A stretch of 55,364 nucleotides of DNA, from NCBI GenBank assembly GCA_030527205.1, contig JAUNBG010000024.1, positions 1 to 55,364 of the forward strand, in the 5' to 3' direction. Made by a program: the position numbers and the translations under genes. The notes beneath the pieces were generated by a model. It worked only from the letters and a program-made list of their open reading frames with translations. It searched no databases and was not told the DNA's origin. How positions within the stretch are numbered: position 1 is the stretch's first letter; each line of letters begins with the position of its first letter. The DNA is from Planctomycetia bacterium (GTDB taxonomy: Bacteria; Planctomycetota; Planctomycetia; Pirellulales; Thermoguttaceae). Shown in pieces: positions 19,440 through 27,186 of the stretch.

Positions 19440-20192
19440 TTAGTGAATTCTTGTCTCTGGAATATTGGAGAAATCAGAACTCATTGCCGTTTCTGGTTCA
19501 GCGGAAGCAGAAGAAACAGGATTAATCGAGTTTTTTATTTGATCAGACTGAACAAAGTTTTCTAAATGACTTGACTCCAAAATCGTTTCAGCTTGACTCG
19601 CATTATTATCGCTCTGAAAATCAGAAGGCTGCGGACTAGTTAAGTCGCCGGAAAAATCAGACGCAATCTGCGATTGATTAGCTTGCGACTCCTGAAGACG
19701 GGGAATAGCAAGAATAGCTTGCGCTTTCATTGTTTTGTCTTGATTGTTTTGGGAAATAATATAGCCGGTCTCCATTTTATCAAATCCAAAATTAATGGAA
19801 TGCGTTCCTTGGGGACTCAAAAGAGCAAAACAGGCGCCGCCGTCCTCATTCGTCGAAAGTTCGCTAAAAATAGGCGATTCTTCAGAAGTCGGGTCGCCTG
19901 TTGTTATTTGTAATTTTTGCCCCATAATTTGCAGAGCGCCTATATTTCCAGAATAAATGCCATTCTGAGCAAAAATATGACCATTTTTTAATTCAATAAG
20001 CGGCTCATTTGGTTGATTGATTGAATAAATTGTCAAATCTTGATTAATTCTCAAAGAATCAACTTCCAATTGAGAGAACTTTTCCGAGCTCTGCGTCATT
20101 TCAGAATCGTCAGATAAAAACCAAACTGTTCCAATCGCCGAAAAACAACTAATGAACGCTGCAATAATGCTATTGAAGAACTTTTCGCTCAT
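19440..20192 (-). CDS. Membrane-anchored protein of unknown function, operon partner of the beta-barrel
   Basis: Read from the ATG at 20192, this is about 250 residues. The N-terminus has a membrane segment (about 8-26, IIAAFISCFSAIGTVWFLS). A beta-rich domain follows at about 40-160 (LRINQDLTIYSINQPNEPLIEL, ALLSPQGTHSINFGF), then a Ser/Asn/Gln-rich tail. The middle resembles short beta-helix or tail-fibre-like strands (GHIFAQNGIYSGNIGALQI), but no family is certain. It precedes the beta-barrel gene by nine bases and may work with it at the envelope. A longer start at 20264 places extra hydrophobic residues ahead of the membrane segment and is less likely. Confidence 0.65.
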   Translation of the reverse strand: MSEKFFNSIIAAFISCFSAIGTVWFLSDDSEMTQSSEKFSQLEVDSLRINQDLTIYSINQPNEPLIELKNGHIFAQNGIYSGNIGALQIMGQKLQITTGDPTSEESPIFSELSTNEDGGACFALLSPQGTHSINFGFDKMETGYIISQNNQDKTMKAQAILAIPRLQESQANQSQIASDFSGDLTSPQPSDFQSDNNASQAETILESSHLENFVQSDQIKNSINPVSSASAEPETAMSSDFSNIPETRIH

Positions 20193-20264
20193 AATAAACC
20201 AAATCAGTTGAATTAAACTTGAAAAATGAAAAAAACTTATCGAAGCCGAATTGTCAAGAATCAA

Positions 20265-20684
20265 GCTTCGCTTGCAACAAACAATCCGTTTTTGTCAGGC
20301 TTGCGAAGTCAAATATTCTGATTTTTTACTCGGCTTGAGCATATTCCCAAAAAATATACAGCGAATTTTAAAAAATAAAACGGTTTAATGCTATAGCAAT
20401 TTTTGACTTCGTCGGATAAAATAGAAATAAGTATTGAGCCCTTTGTCAATTTTTGTTCTCAACTTCGTTTATACCGAAGCCAAAATCGACAAAAATAAGG
20501 TTTTGCCCTTTATCGCGACGCGTTGTTATCGAGTTGACGAATCTCTGAAGTTGAAATGAACATTCCGTCATTCGCCATAAACTGATCCCCTTTTTTGAAA
20601 CGTTTGTTTTCCAAAAGCAGAATATTGAAATTGGTTTGCTTATCAATAAATCTTTTAGAATTGAAAAACTTTAAATTAAAAATA
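20265..20684. other. Divergent intergenic region with weak family B similarity
   Basis: About 420 bases lie between divergently read genes. Bases 20281-20345 loosely resemble family B (CAGGCTTGCGAAG, later CGGCTTGAGCAT). Bases 20470-20505 share TATACCGAAGCCA with the region at 40880. No gene is convincing. Confidence 0.35.
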
Positions 20685-21122
20685 ATGTCCTTACTTTTTA
20701 GAAAACGACTGTTTGTGTTCAGAATCCTGTTGTTCCTTTATTTTTGTTTTCTGCTTTTAATGCTTTTGCATCCGGATCCTTGGACGTTATTTGGATTTCC
20801 TCCCAGAGTTGTCTCATTAGTGTCCCATTTTTCATTCCTTCATTGCCTGATCTTCGCCGTTTTATCTTTTGGAACAGAAATGCTTCGTCCCAAAAATGGC
20901 TCGGTTTTATTCTTGACTTTTCTTCTTTTGTTCTGTTTTATATCCGAAATTTTACAAACTTATACCGGACGACAATTTGAATTTATTGATATTCTTCAAA
21001 ATGCCATTGGACTTTTATCGGGCTTTTGCATTGCTCGGAACTTAAGACATTATCAATGGATCAATCATTTTTTTGGATATCAAATCAATATTGCGAAACC
21101 TGCCCCTGAATATTCGAAATAA
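20685..21122 (+). CDS. VanZ-family membrane protein
   Basis: Starting at the ATG at 20685, this gives 145 residues with four hydrophobic helices. VanZ-like features are a first helix followed by HPDPW, HFSFLHCLIFAVLSFGTEML in the second, and the signature SEILQTYTGRQFEFIDILQNAIGLLSG in the third to fourth. VanZ proteins are small membrane proteins linked in some Firmicutes to low-level teicoplanin resistance, and in most bacteria their role is unknown. The following flavoprotein gene begins 29 bp downstream, so the two are probably cotranscribed. The upstream TTG extension is not supported. Confidence 0.85.
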   Translation: MSLLFRKRLFVFRILLFLYFCFLLLMLLHPDPWTLFGFPPRVVSLVSHFSFLHCLIFAVLSFGTEMLRPKNGSVLFLTFLLLFCFISEILQTYTGRQFEFIDILQNAIGLLSGFCIARNLRHYQWINHFFGYQINIAKPAPEYSK

Positions 21123-21151
21123 TTCTCTCTCAATCTCAAAAAAGTTCTTCG

Positions 21152-22948
21152 ATGTATAAAATCTTTATAGATGAAACAGAAATATCTGTTTCAGAAAACT
21201 CGACGATTTTGGACGCGGCCCAATCAATTGGAATTGATATTCCAACGCTTTGTTTTTATCGAATGAGTCAAAATGGCCAAAAGATCGTTTTTGACGATTC
21301 GTCTTGTCAAATTTGTCTGGTTAAGGCCAACGGTCGGTTTGTTCCTGCTTGTTCAACTAAAGTTCAAGATTTAATGATTGTTGAGAGCGAAACAGAAGAA
21401 ATTCGTCAACTGCGAACAACAGCTTTAGAACTTTTGCTGAGCGATCATGCTGGCGATTGCATTGCGCCTTGCCAACAAGGTTGTCCCGCTCATTTGAATA
21501 TCCCGCAAATGTTAAAGGAGATCGAAAATGCAAATTGGGAGAATGCCATTCAAATTATTCGTCAACGAATCGCTTTGCCCTCGACATTGGGACGAATCTG
21601 TTCTCGCCCTTGCGAAAAAGTTTGCCGTCGAGCTCAAACAGACGGAGCGGTCGCGATTTGTCAATTGAAACGCTTTATTTCCGATACCGATTTGGGAAAA
21701 GAAACCCCTTTTTATCCCAAAGCTCATCGACCAACAGACCGGAACATCGCCGTCATTGGAGCAGGCTCGTCCGGACTTTCTGCCGCTTATTATTTGACTT
21801 TGGCCGGTCATCAAGTTACTCTTTTCGAAAAAGAATCTTATTGCGGCGGCCGCTTGCGAAAATATAATGAAAACGAGCTTCCGATCGATGTTCTTGAAAC
21901 AGAAATCGATTATATTTTATCGATTCCAGTTCCCAATTCCATTGATTTGCGACTCGGAGAAGAAGTCGATTTGAGAAATGCCGAACATCTCAATCAACTT
22001 TTGACTAATTTTGATGCCGTTATTTTAGCTTTCGGTTCCGAAACGACCCAGCAATTTATGCCAAAACAGAATCTTGACAAGGCGTCTCCTTCTGAAATTT
22101 GCCCGTCGTCATCAAATTTGAACCCAGAGCTTAAACTTTCATTGGACTTGAATACTAAAGGATCAAACTCAGAGTCGTCAATTAAAACAATAAGTCAAAA
22201 CAATAATTCAAACCTTATTCTAAATTCTCTTAAAATCGGTTCAAAGGGAATCGTCGTTCAATCTCCAACCTATCAAACATCGATTGCGTCATTTTTCGCC
22301 ATTGGAACTTCCGTTCGAGGCAACAATATGATTGTTCGCAGCGTTGCTGACGGTCGAGAGGTTTCTGAGGCAATAGAAAATTATTTACGCAAGAAAAAAA
22401 ACGAAAATTCCTCGAAAGAACAAACAACGCAAAAATCGCCATTCAACCCCGCAAAACAGTTTCGCGCTCGAGTCGGGAAATTAGACGCGTCAGAAATGTC
22501 GATCTTCCAATCCGCCGCCAATCCCTGCAAACGAATCGAACCGCTTGACGCTGGAGTTGATGAATATTCCTTTGAAACGGCTCAGAGCCAAGCCAAACGT
22601 TGTTATCGTTGCAATTGCCAAGGGCAAGAAAATTGTCGTTTACTTAAAGCGGCTCAAAAATATGACGTTCATCCAGAGCAATGGAACAATCAGCGTCCCC
22701 GAATTAAATGGAATCGAAGCGGTTCTCTCGTCTATGAACCAGCAAAATGTATCAAATGCGGACTCTGTATTGCGATAACGCGACAATTCAGCGAGCCGCT
22801 CGGACTGACGTTTATCGGTCGAGGTTTCGACGTTCAGGTTCAAACGCCTTTTGATCTGCCGATCGAAAAAGCGTTGGAAAAAACCGCTGAACTTTGTATT
22901 CAAGCCTGCCCAACCGGCGCTCTTTATTTTTCCGAACGAGTCATTTAA
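21152..22948 (+). CDS. GltD-like iron-sulfur flavoprotein lacking the NADPH-binding domain
   Basis: This 598-residue protein has an N-terminal 2Fe-2S ferredoxin domain (C34, C52, C55, C67), then a His/Cys cluster like that of NuoG (H99, C103, C107, C111). A GltD-type 4Fe-4S helical domain follows (about 105-190, GRICSRPCEKVCRRA), then an FAD Rossmann start (VIGAGSSGLSAAYYL at 201-215). Where GltD proteins carry the NADPH domain there is only a Ser/Asn-rich linker (about 300-362). The later flavin loop reads FFAIGTSVRG instead of the usual FAAGD. The C-terminus has CYRCNCQGQENC and a ferredoxin-like CIKCGLCI with a later CIQACPTGAL. It is an electron-transfer protein, partner unknown. Confidence 0.85.
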   Translation: MYKIFIDETEISVSENSTILDAAQSIGIDIPTLCFYRMSQNGQKIVFDDSSCQICLVKANGRFVPACSTKVQDLMIVESETEEIRQLRTTALELLLSDHAGDCIAPCQQGCPAHLNIPQMLKEIENANWENAIQIIRQRIALPSTLGRICSRPCEKVCRRAQTDGAVAICQLKRFISDTDLGKETPFYPKAHRPTDRNIAVIGAGSSGLSAAYYLTLAGHQVTLFEKESYCGGRLRKYNENELPIDVLETEIDYILSIPVPNSIDLRLGEEVDLRNAEHLNQLLTNFDAVILAFGSETTQQFMPKQNLDKASPSEICPSSSNLNPELKLSLDLNTKGSNSESSIKTISQNNNSNLILNSLKIGSKGIVVQSPTYQTSIASFFAIGTSVRGNNMIVRSVADGREVSEAIENYLRKKKNENSSKEQTTQKSPFNPAKQFRARVGKLDASEMSIFQSAANPCKRIEPLDAGVDEYSFETAQSQAKRCYRCNCQGQENCRLLKAAQKYDVHPEQWNNQRPRIKWNRSGSLVYEPAKCIKCGLCIAITRQFSEPLGLTFIGRGFDVQVQTPFDLPIEKALEKTAELCIQACPTGALYFSERVI

Positions 22949-23445
22949 TTCTTTTAAATAAATCTTGATTATTTCGCGCAAGATTTCATTTTCGTTCAAA
23001 ACAACTATTCCAGTTCATTATTTTCAGATTAAAGCGTTTTTATCCTTTTTCAATAATATTTTGTTGTATTCGAGCAAATAATAATCGCCAAATTGGAAAA
23101 ATAACGGCAAAATGGCGTTTTCGCAAAGCAATCGCGCCATTATCGCCGATTTCCTTTCATTTATTCAAAATGAATCCTCTTTTTTCTTGATATCGAATAA
23201 ACGGCGTTTATAGATGTTTTCCTTGAATTTTTCCGAAATGCGGCGATGCGGAAAATCGAAGCGTCGCATTTTAGAATGTTCAAGATTATTGAAACCGGAT
23301 CTTTGTATTCCCAAAAGTCAAACAAATAAATTAGACCAAAACCGAAATCTGCCGCTCTTTTCGAATTCAGAACAAACGCAACTGAAATCATTTTTCGAAA
23401 GATTTTATAAACTGTTCCAATAATCAGTCATTATCATATCGAACA
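22949..23445. other. Convergent intergenic region
   Basis: About 500 bases between convergent genes. An inverted repeat AATGGCG/CGCCATT (23112-23142) could fold but lacks a T-run. Small open frames on both strands look like chance. Confidence 0.4.
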
Positions 23446-24240
23446 TTAGAAACGACGTTTGGAATTAAATTGAATTTGCTGATAACTTTGAAAGGCAAAA
23501 TAACCGCAAAACGCGGCCGTAAAAAAAAGCCGCTCCTGGATTGATATCAAACAGAGAGCGCCAGCGCAAATAAAGGAAACCCAAAGCGATTGAATCAAAC
23601 CGTTGCGAGGACTGAAAATGAGAAACATTTCTTTAAGAATATTTCCTCCGTCGAGCGGTTGAATAGGCAGAAGATTTAAAAACCCCCAAATAAAAGTCAA
23701 AAGAACAAAAGCATAAACAAACCAACCAGAAAAATAAAGATAAGGAAGGGGCGAATCAAGCCAAAAATAAGCCTCTGCCGGAAAGGCAAACGGCAAATGG
23801 ATCGGACCGATTGAGATAAAAGCGAAATCCAAATGGCAACCAGCAAGCCAAAAACAAATCAATAATAAAGCAGAAGCCAAAAAGCCGGCTGCCGGCCCGG
23901 CAAAAGAAATAAGAATCTTTCCCCAACGATCCGGAATGCGTCGATAATAAGGATGATGAAAGGTCAAGCCCATAAAACCATAAAGACCAATCCAGGGAGA
24001 CGCCCCAAAAACCTTTTTTAAAATCAAGGCATGCCCCAGTTCATGAACAAGAAACGAAATCAAAAAAGCAAGAACCCAAGCGATCAAACCGACCATCCAA
24101 ACGCGCATTTCATTACTGGATGAACGGGAAAAAGGCGAAAACCAAATCGCAATCAACCAAAAAAACGGATGAATTTGAATCGGAATATGAAATAATGAAA
24201 AACGAAGATCATATTGCGTTTGCCCAAAACCCTCTGCCAT
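23446..24240 (-). CDS. Site-2 protease family (M50) membrane metalloprotease
   Basis: This 264-residue integral membrane protein has about six hydrophobic helices and both zinc-site motifs of M50 peptidases: HELGH (H66, E67, H70) in helix 2 and NLLPIQPLDGGN with D197 in a later helix. It also has FAGPAAGF, typical of the SpoIVFB/rhomboid-like S2P group. Such enzymes cut within membrane-spanning helices, often to release regulators. GGAG nine bases before the ATG at 24240 supports the start. It lies downstream of the second M50-containing gene (24590-26863), separated by two repeat elements, and could belong to the same functional block. Confidence 0.92.
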   Translation of the reverse strand: MAEGFGQTQYDLRFSLFHIPIQIHPFFWLIAIWFSPFSRSSSNEMRVWMVGLIAWVLAFLISFLVHELGHALILKKVFGASPWIGLYGFMGLTFHHPYYRRIPDRWGKILISFAGPAAGFLASALLLICFWLAGCHLDFAFISIGPIHLPFAFPAEAYFWLDSPLPYLYFSGWFVYAFVLLTFIWGFLNLLPIQPLDGGNILKEMFLIFSPRNGLIQSLWVSFICAGALCLISIQERLFFTAAFCGYFAFQSYQQIQFNSKRRF

Positions 24241-24369
24241 TATTTTTAACTCCGATAAAAAGGTTGAAAATCAAAAAACAGCGTCCAAAAAAAATTCGTC
24301 TGCCCATTTCAATCTTAAAACGATCAAACAGGCAAAAAACGCCGGTTTAAGCAAATTTGAATCAAACTG

Positions 24370-24450
24370 GTTTCGCCTTCATGAATCAAACCGTTCGCTT
24401 GCGGATTCGCTATCTCAACGATCCCCCTTTTTCAACAGGTTTGAATATAA
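24370..24450 (+). repeat. Family B dispersed repeat, copy 4
   Basis: It contains TTTCGCCTTCATGAATC, GTTCGCTTGCGGATTCGC, CAACGATCCC and the exact end TTTTTCAACAGGTTTGAATATAA (last base 24450, given in part). It ends 30 bp before a family A element. It sits between the 3' end of one gene and the 5' end of another and does not point at a start codon. Confidence 0.6.
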
Positions 24451-24479
24451 AAGACCGAATCTTGCCGGAAATCATTAAA

Positions 24480-24590
24480 AGGAAGTTCTAAAAATCCCTT
24501 AAGAGCGCGAACGTCTTGTCCGCAAAAACAGGTCTTAACGACCTTCTCCAAAATGCGTTTGTTGAAAATTCTGAATTTTTAGAACTTCCT
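24480..24590 (-). repeat. Family A inverted-repeat element, copy 1
   Basis: This is a 111-bp element with termini AGGAAGTTCTAAAAAT and ATTTTTAGAACTTCCT. On the minus strand it carries the conserved core GGTCGTTAAGACCTGT and the inner hairpin GCGGAC-AAGAC-GTTCGC. TTAAA lies outside both ends, as a target-site duplication would. Its right end touches the TAA stop of the adjoining minus-strand gene. Confidence 0.85.
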
Positions 24591-26863
24591 TAAAGTTTGA
24601 AATTGAAAACGTCTCGAATCAGTTTCCAAAGTCGTTGCGTTATGGTTAAAGGTCGAACCTTGATTTTTGCCGTTCCTGTCATGCCAACCCGCATTCGAAG
24701 ATCTTCATTATCCAAATCAACGCGAACCCGATAAGAAGGACTTTGCGGTTTTTCAATCCCGCCTTCAACCGTTTCTGTCGCAACGGCGCCGCCCCCTTTG
24801 GTCGAAAGCTGAATCGGAACGCTTTCCATTCGATGATATTCGATATCAATATTGTCTGCAACTTGACTATAAAACAATTCCGCCGGCAGTTCTTCCAATT
24901 TGATTTTGACCTTCTGATCTTTTTCGATAAAATCAATCTTGGATTGATCAACAATAATGACCGCTTCAAGCTTTCTGGGATCGCCAACGCTGCAAAAATG
25001 AGTTCCCGGAGCAAGCGTTGTATTCAAATTCCGTTCCAGAAGCGGCGTTCCTTCCCATTCCGGAAGCTGAGACGCCAACGTTTGATCCTTATTTTCCCGA
25101 TCCATTTTCCAATAAGGAGAAACAACGATTCCTGATTCAACTTTGCGTACACAAAGAGAAAGTTGCTCCCGTTCCTGTTGCTTGGTTAGAATCATATTGT
25201 TCAACGTTTCCAGTTGTTCTTCGATCTCCTGAAGTCGGGCAACCGCTTCGGGACGATTGCCAATGTCCCGATAAGTCTGATATTCCGCTTCCGTCTCAAA
25301 ACGATTTCCCTGAAGTTGAGCCAACTGAATTTCAATCTCTGGATTGCGAAGCTGCCCAAGAACATCTTCCCTTTTTACAAAATCCCCCTCTTTAACATTA
25401 ATAGCAATTAATTGCCCGCCTGTTTTGGGGACAACAATATTTTCCGTTATTTTCGGATCGGAACGAAGCTCCAAAACCAAAGGGGCATAAACAGAATAAG
25501 GGAGCGGGACAAAGGCACAAAACGCCAATATAAGACCTAAACCGGCGAGAGAACAATAAAAATTCAGTTTTTTCACGCGATAAATCCTTCCAGGAACCCA
25601 AAAAAACTTCCCTATTTTCCATAAAGGCAAAACGAGTAAACCATAAAGCGACATTGCCGCAATGATTTGTCCAAAAATCTTCAGTCCATGCGAATCAAAA
25701 AAACGATAAACAAAGAAAAGAATCGAACACATAACAACCCAGCGATACATAACTGCCGCTATTGTATACAAAGCAAACAGAAATTGATTCTGTTTCGGCA
25801 AAAACGGATCTTCCTGTTCTTCCATTCCCAGAAACCAGGCTGACGCCTTCTGCGTCATTATTTTCGTCGCTTTTTGGCGAAGATTCGGTATCTCCAACAA
25901 GTCAGCCAAAACATAATAACCGTCATAACGCAAAAGCGGATTGATATTGAAGATAACTGTGCTCACTGAAGAAATAAACATGACATTTAAACATAAATAA
26001 TGAAATGTCCCTTCGCTCGTGAACCACCAGAAAAACGTACAAATAGACGCAAGCGTACATTCGACAAAAACGCCAGCCAAACCAATCGCTGCTCGCTGCC
26101 ATTTGCTCGGAAGCATCCAGGAATCGGAAACATTGCAATAAAGACAAGGCGTCAAAACAAGAATCATTATTCCCATTTCATGACATTCGCCTCCTAAATA
26201 TTTGCAAGACAAACCGTGACCAAATTCATGAAGAATTTTTGTGCACATTAATGTTATACTTAAGAGAAATATGTTTTTCGCGCCAAAAAACTGTTGAAAA
26301 TCGGGCAATTTGGAACGAAAATAATCGAATTCCGTGAGAACGAGAGAAAGGGCGGCCAACATCAACGCAATGCAGCAAAACAACGTCACTGGATGAAACA
26401 TCCAACGAACATAAGGAATCATTTTCCCTAACAGAACATCAAGATCAATTCCTTTAAAACGGATTGCCAAAATATTGGACATGGCCGCAAGGATCTGCTG
26501 ACGACGAAGTTTTCCGCGGCGTTTCAGAAGTTCATGACCTTGATTCGGAACGCCAGCCAGAATCAGATTGCTTTGATGAAGTTGTCCGATAAAACTTTGA
26601 AGTTCTTCCAAAGTTATTTTTTGAGGGGGAAATTTCTCTTCAAAATTTTCCTTGATGACATCCAGACTTTTGGTTCCGTCGAGTTGTTTCATAATGAAAT
26701 ATTCTTCGTCTTGAAAACGGAAATATTTCAACCCAACCGGATCTTTAACGACCCAATAACTTCGGCCAAGATAATACTGACGCTTGGATTCCAGATCCGT
26801 TCGCACGCAAATTTTCATAACTCTTGCCGCGCTGGAAACCAGACTATCAGCTAAAGAAACCAT
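24590..26863 (-). CDS. PqqD-like / M50 peptidase / HlyD fusion membrane protein
   Basis: This 757-residue protein joins three modules. Residues 25-105 resemble a PqqD-type winged helix (WVVKDPVGLKYFRFQDEEYF, LDGTKSLDVIKENF, LEELQSFIGQLHQSNLI), the fold used to bind peptide leaders in RiPP pathways. Residues 150-440 form an M50 zinc protease domain with HEFGH (212-216), NPLLRYDG (308-315, D314 as third ligand) and eight or so helices. Residues 465-757 form a HlyD-like adaptor: lipoyl-type hairpin (VVPKTGGQLIAINVKEGDFV), coiled coil (540-570), a second lipoyl half and beta domains ending RVGMTGTAKIKVRPL. AAAGGA six bases upstream fixes the start. It probably processes or exports a peptide or protein across the envelope. 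It is the last gene of a three-adaptor cluster. Confidence 0.9.
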   Translation of the reverse strand: MVSLADSLVSSAARVMKICVRTDLESKRQYYLGRSYWVVKDPVGLKYFRFQDEEYFIMKQLDGTKSLDVIKENFEEKFPPQKITLEELQSFIGQLHQSNLILAGVPNQGHELLKRRGKLRRQQILAAMSNILAIRFKGIDLDVLLGKMIPYVRWMFHPVTLFCCIALMLAALSLVLTEFDYFRSKLPDFQQFFGAKNIFLLSITLMCTKILHEFGHGLSCKYLGGECHEMGIMILVLTPCLYCNVSDSWMLPSKWQRAAIGLAGVFVECTLASICTFFWWFTSEGTFHYLCLNVMFISSVSTVIFNINPLLRYDGYYVLADLLEIPNLRQKATKIMTQKASAWFLGMEEQEDPFLPKQNQFLFALYTIAAVMYRWVVMCSILFFVYRFFDSHGLKIFGQIIAAMSLYGLLVLPLWKIGKFFWVPGRIYRVKKLNFYCSLAGLGLILAFCAFVPLPYSVYAPLVLELRSDPKITENIVVPKTGGQLIAINVKEGDFVKREDVLGQLRNPEIEIQLAQLQGNRFETEAEYQTYRDIGNRPEAVARLQEIEEQLETLNNMILTKQQEREQLSLCVRKVESGIVVSPYWKMDRENKDQTLASQLPEWEGTPLLERNLNTTLAPGTHFCSVGDPRKLEAVIIVDQSKIDFIEKDQKVKIKLEELPAELFYSQVADNIDIEYHRMESVPIQLSTKGGGAVATETVEGGIEKPQSPSYRVRVDLDNEDLRMRVGMTGTAKIKVRPLTITQRLWKLIRDVFNFKL

Positions 26864-27186
26864 ATTTTATCCTTTATAATTTTAAAGAATCAAAATTCTC
26901 TAATTTTCAAAATTTCCGAAATGAAAAAAATCAAACCGGTTGAAAATCCTGCTTTTTCGTTAAAGCGGACAACGTTGTCGGATTTTTATATCAATCCGGC
27001 AAGCTCGCGCTGTTTTTCTGTTTGAAAGAAGGCAATTTGCAAATTCTCAAGACGCAAGCCGATTGAAAAATCGAAATCATTAAATCGCAAGTTCGCCAAT
27101 AAACTCGCGAATGAATGGAAAAAAATGCGTCCGTTCCAACTTTGGAATAATAAAATTCGAGCAAAATTAAAAAACGGGGTTATGAA
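26864..27186. other. Intergenic region carrying a family B repeat
   Basis: About 320 bases between two adaptor genes on the minus strand. Apart from the family B copy at 26931-27020, no gene, terminator or other repeat is seen. Confidence 0.5.
26931..27020 (-). repeat. Family B dispersed repeat, copy 5 (minus orientation)
   Basis: On the minus strand it reads from GCGAGCTTGCCGG through a CGTTGTCCGC block to GCAGGATTTTCAACCGGTTT. It lies about 70 bp before the M50-HlyD start in the same orientation. Confidence 0.5.

Noticed and set aside
23112..23142. Inverted repeat AATGGCG/CGCCATT as terminator of the flavoprotein gene
   Set aside because: The loop is long and no T-run follows, so it is only noted in the intergenic entry.
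24480..24590. Family A elements considered as ordinary rho-independent terminators
   Set aside because: The arms are 110 bp apart, no T-run follows, copies occur in both orientations relative to genes, and the interior is conserved.
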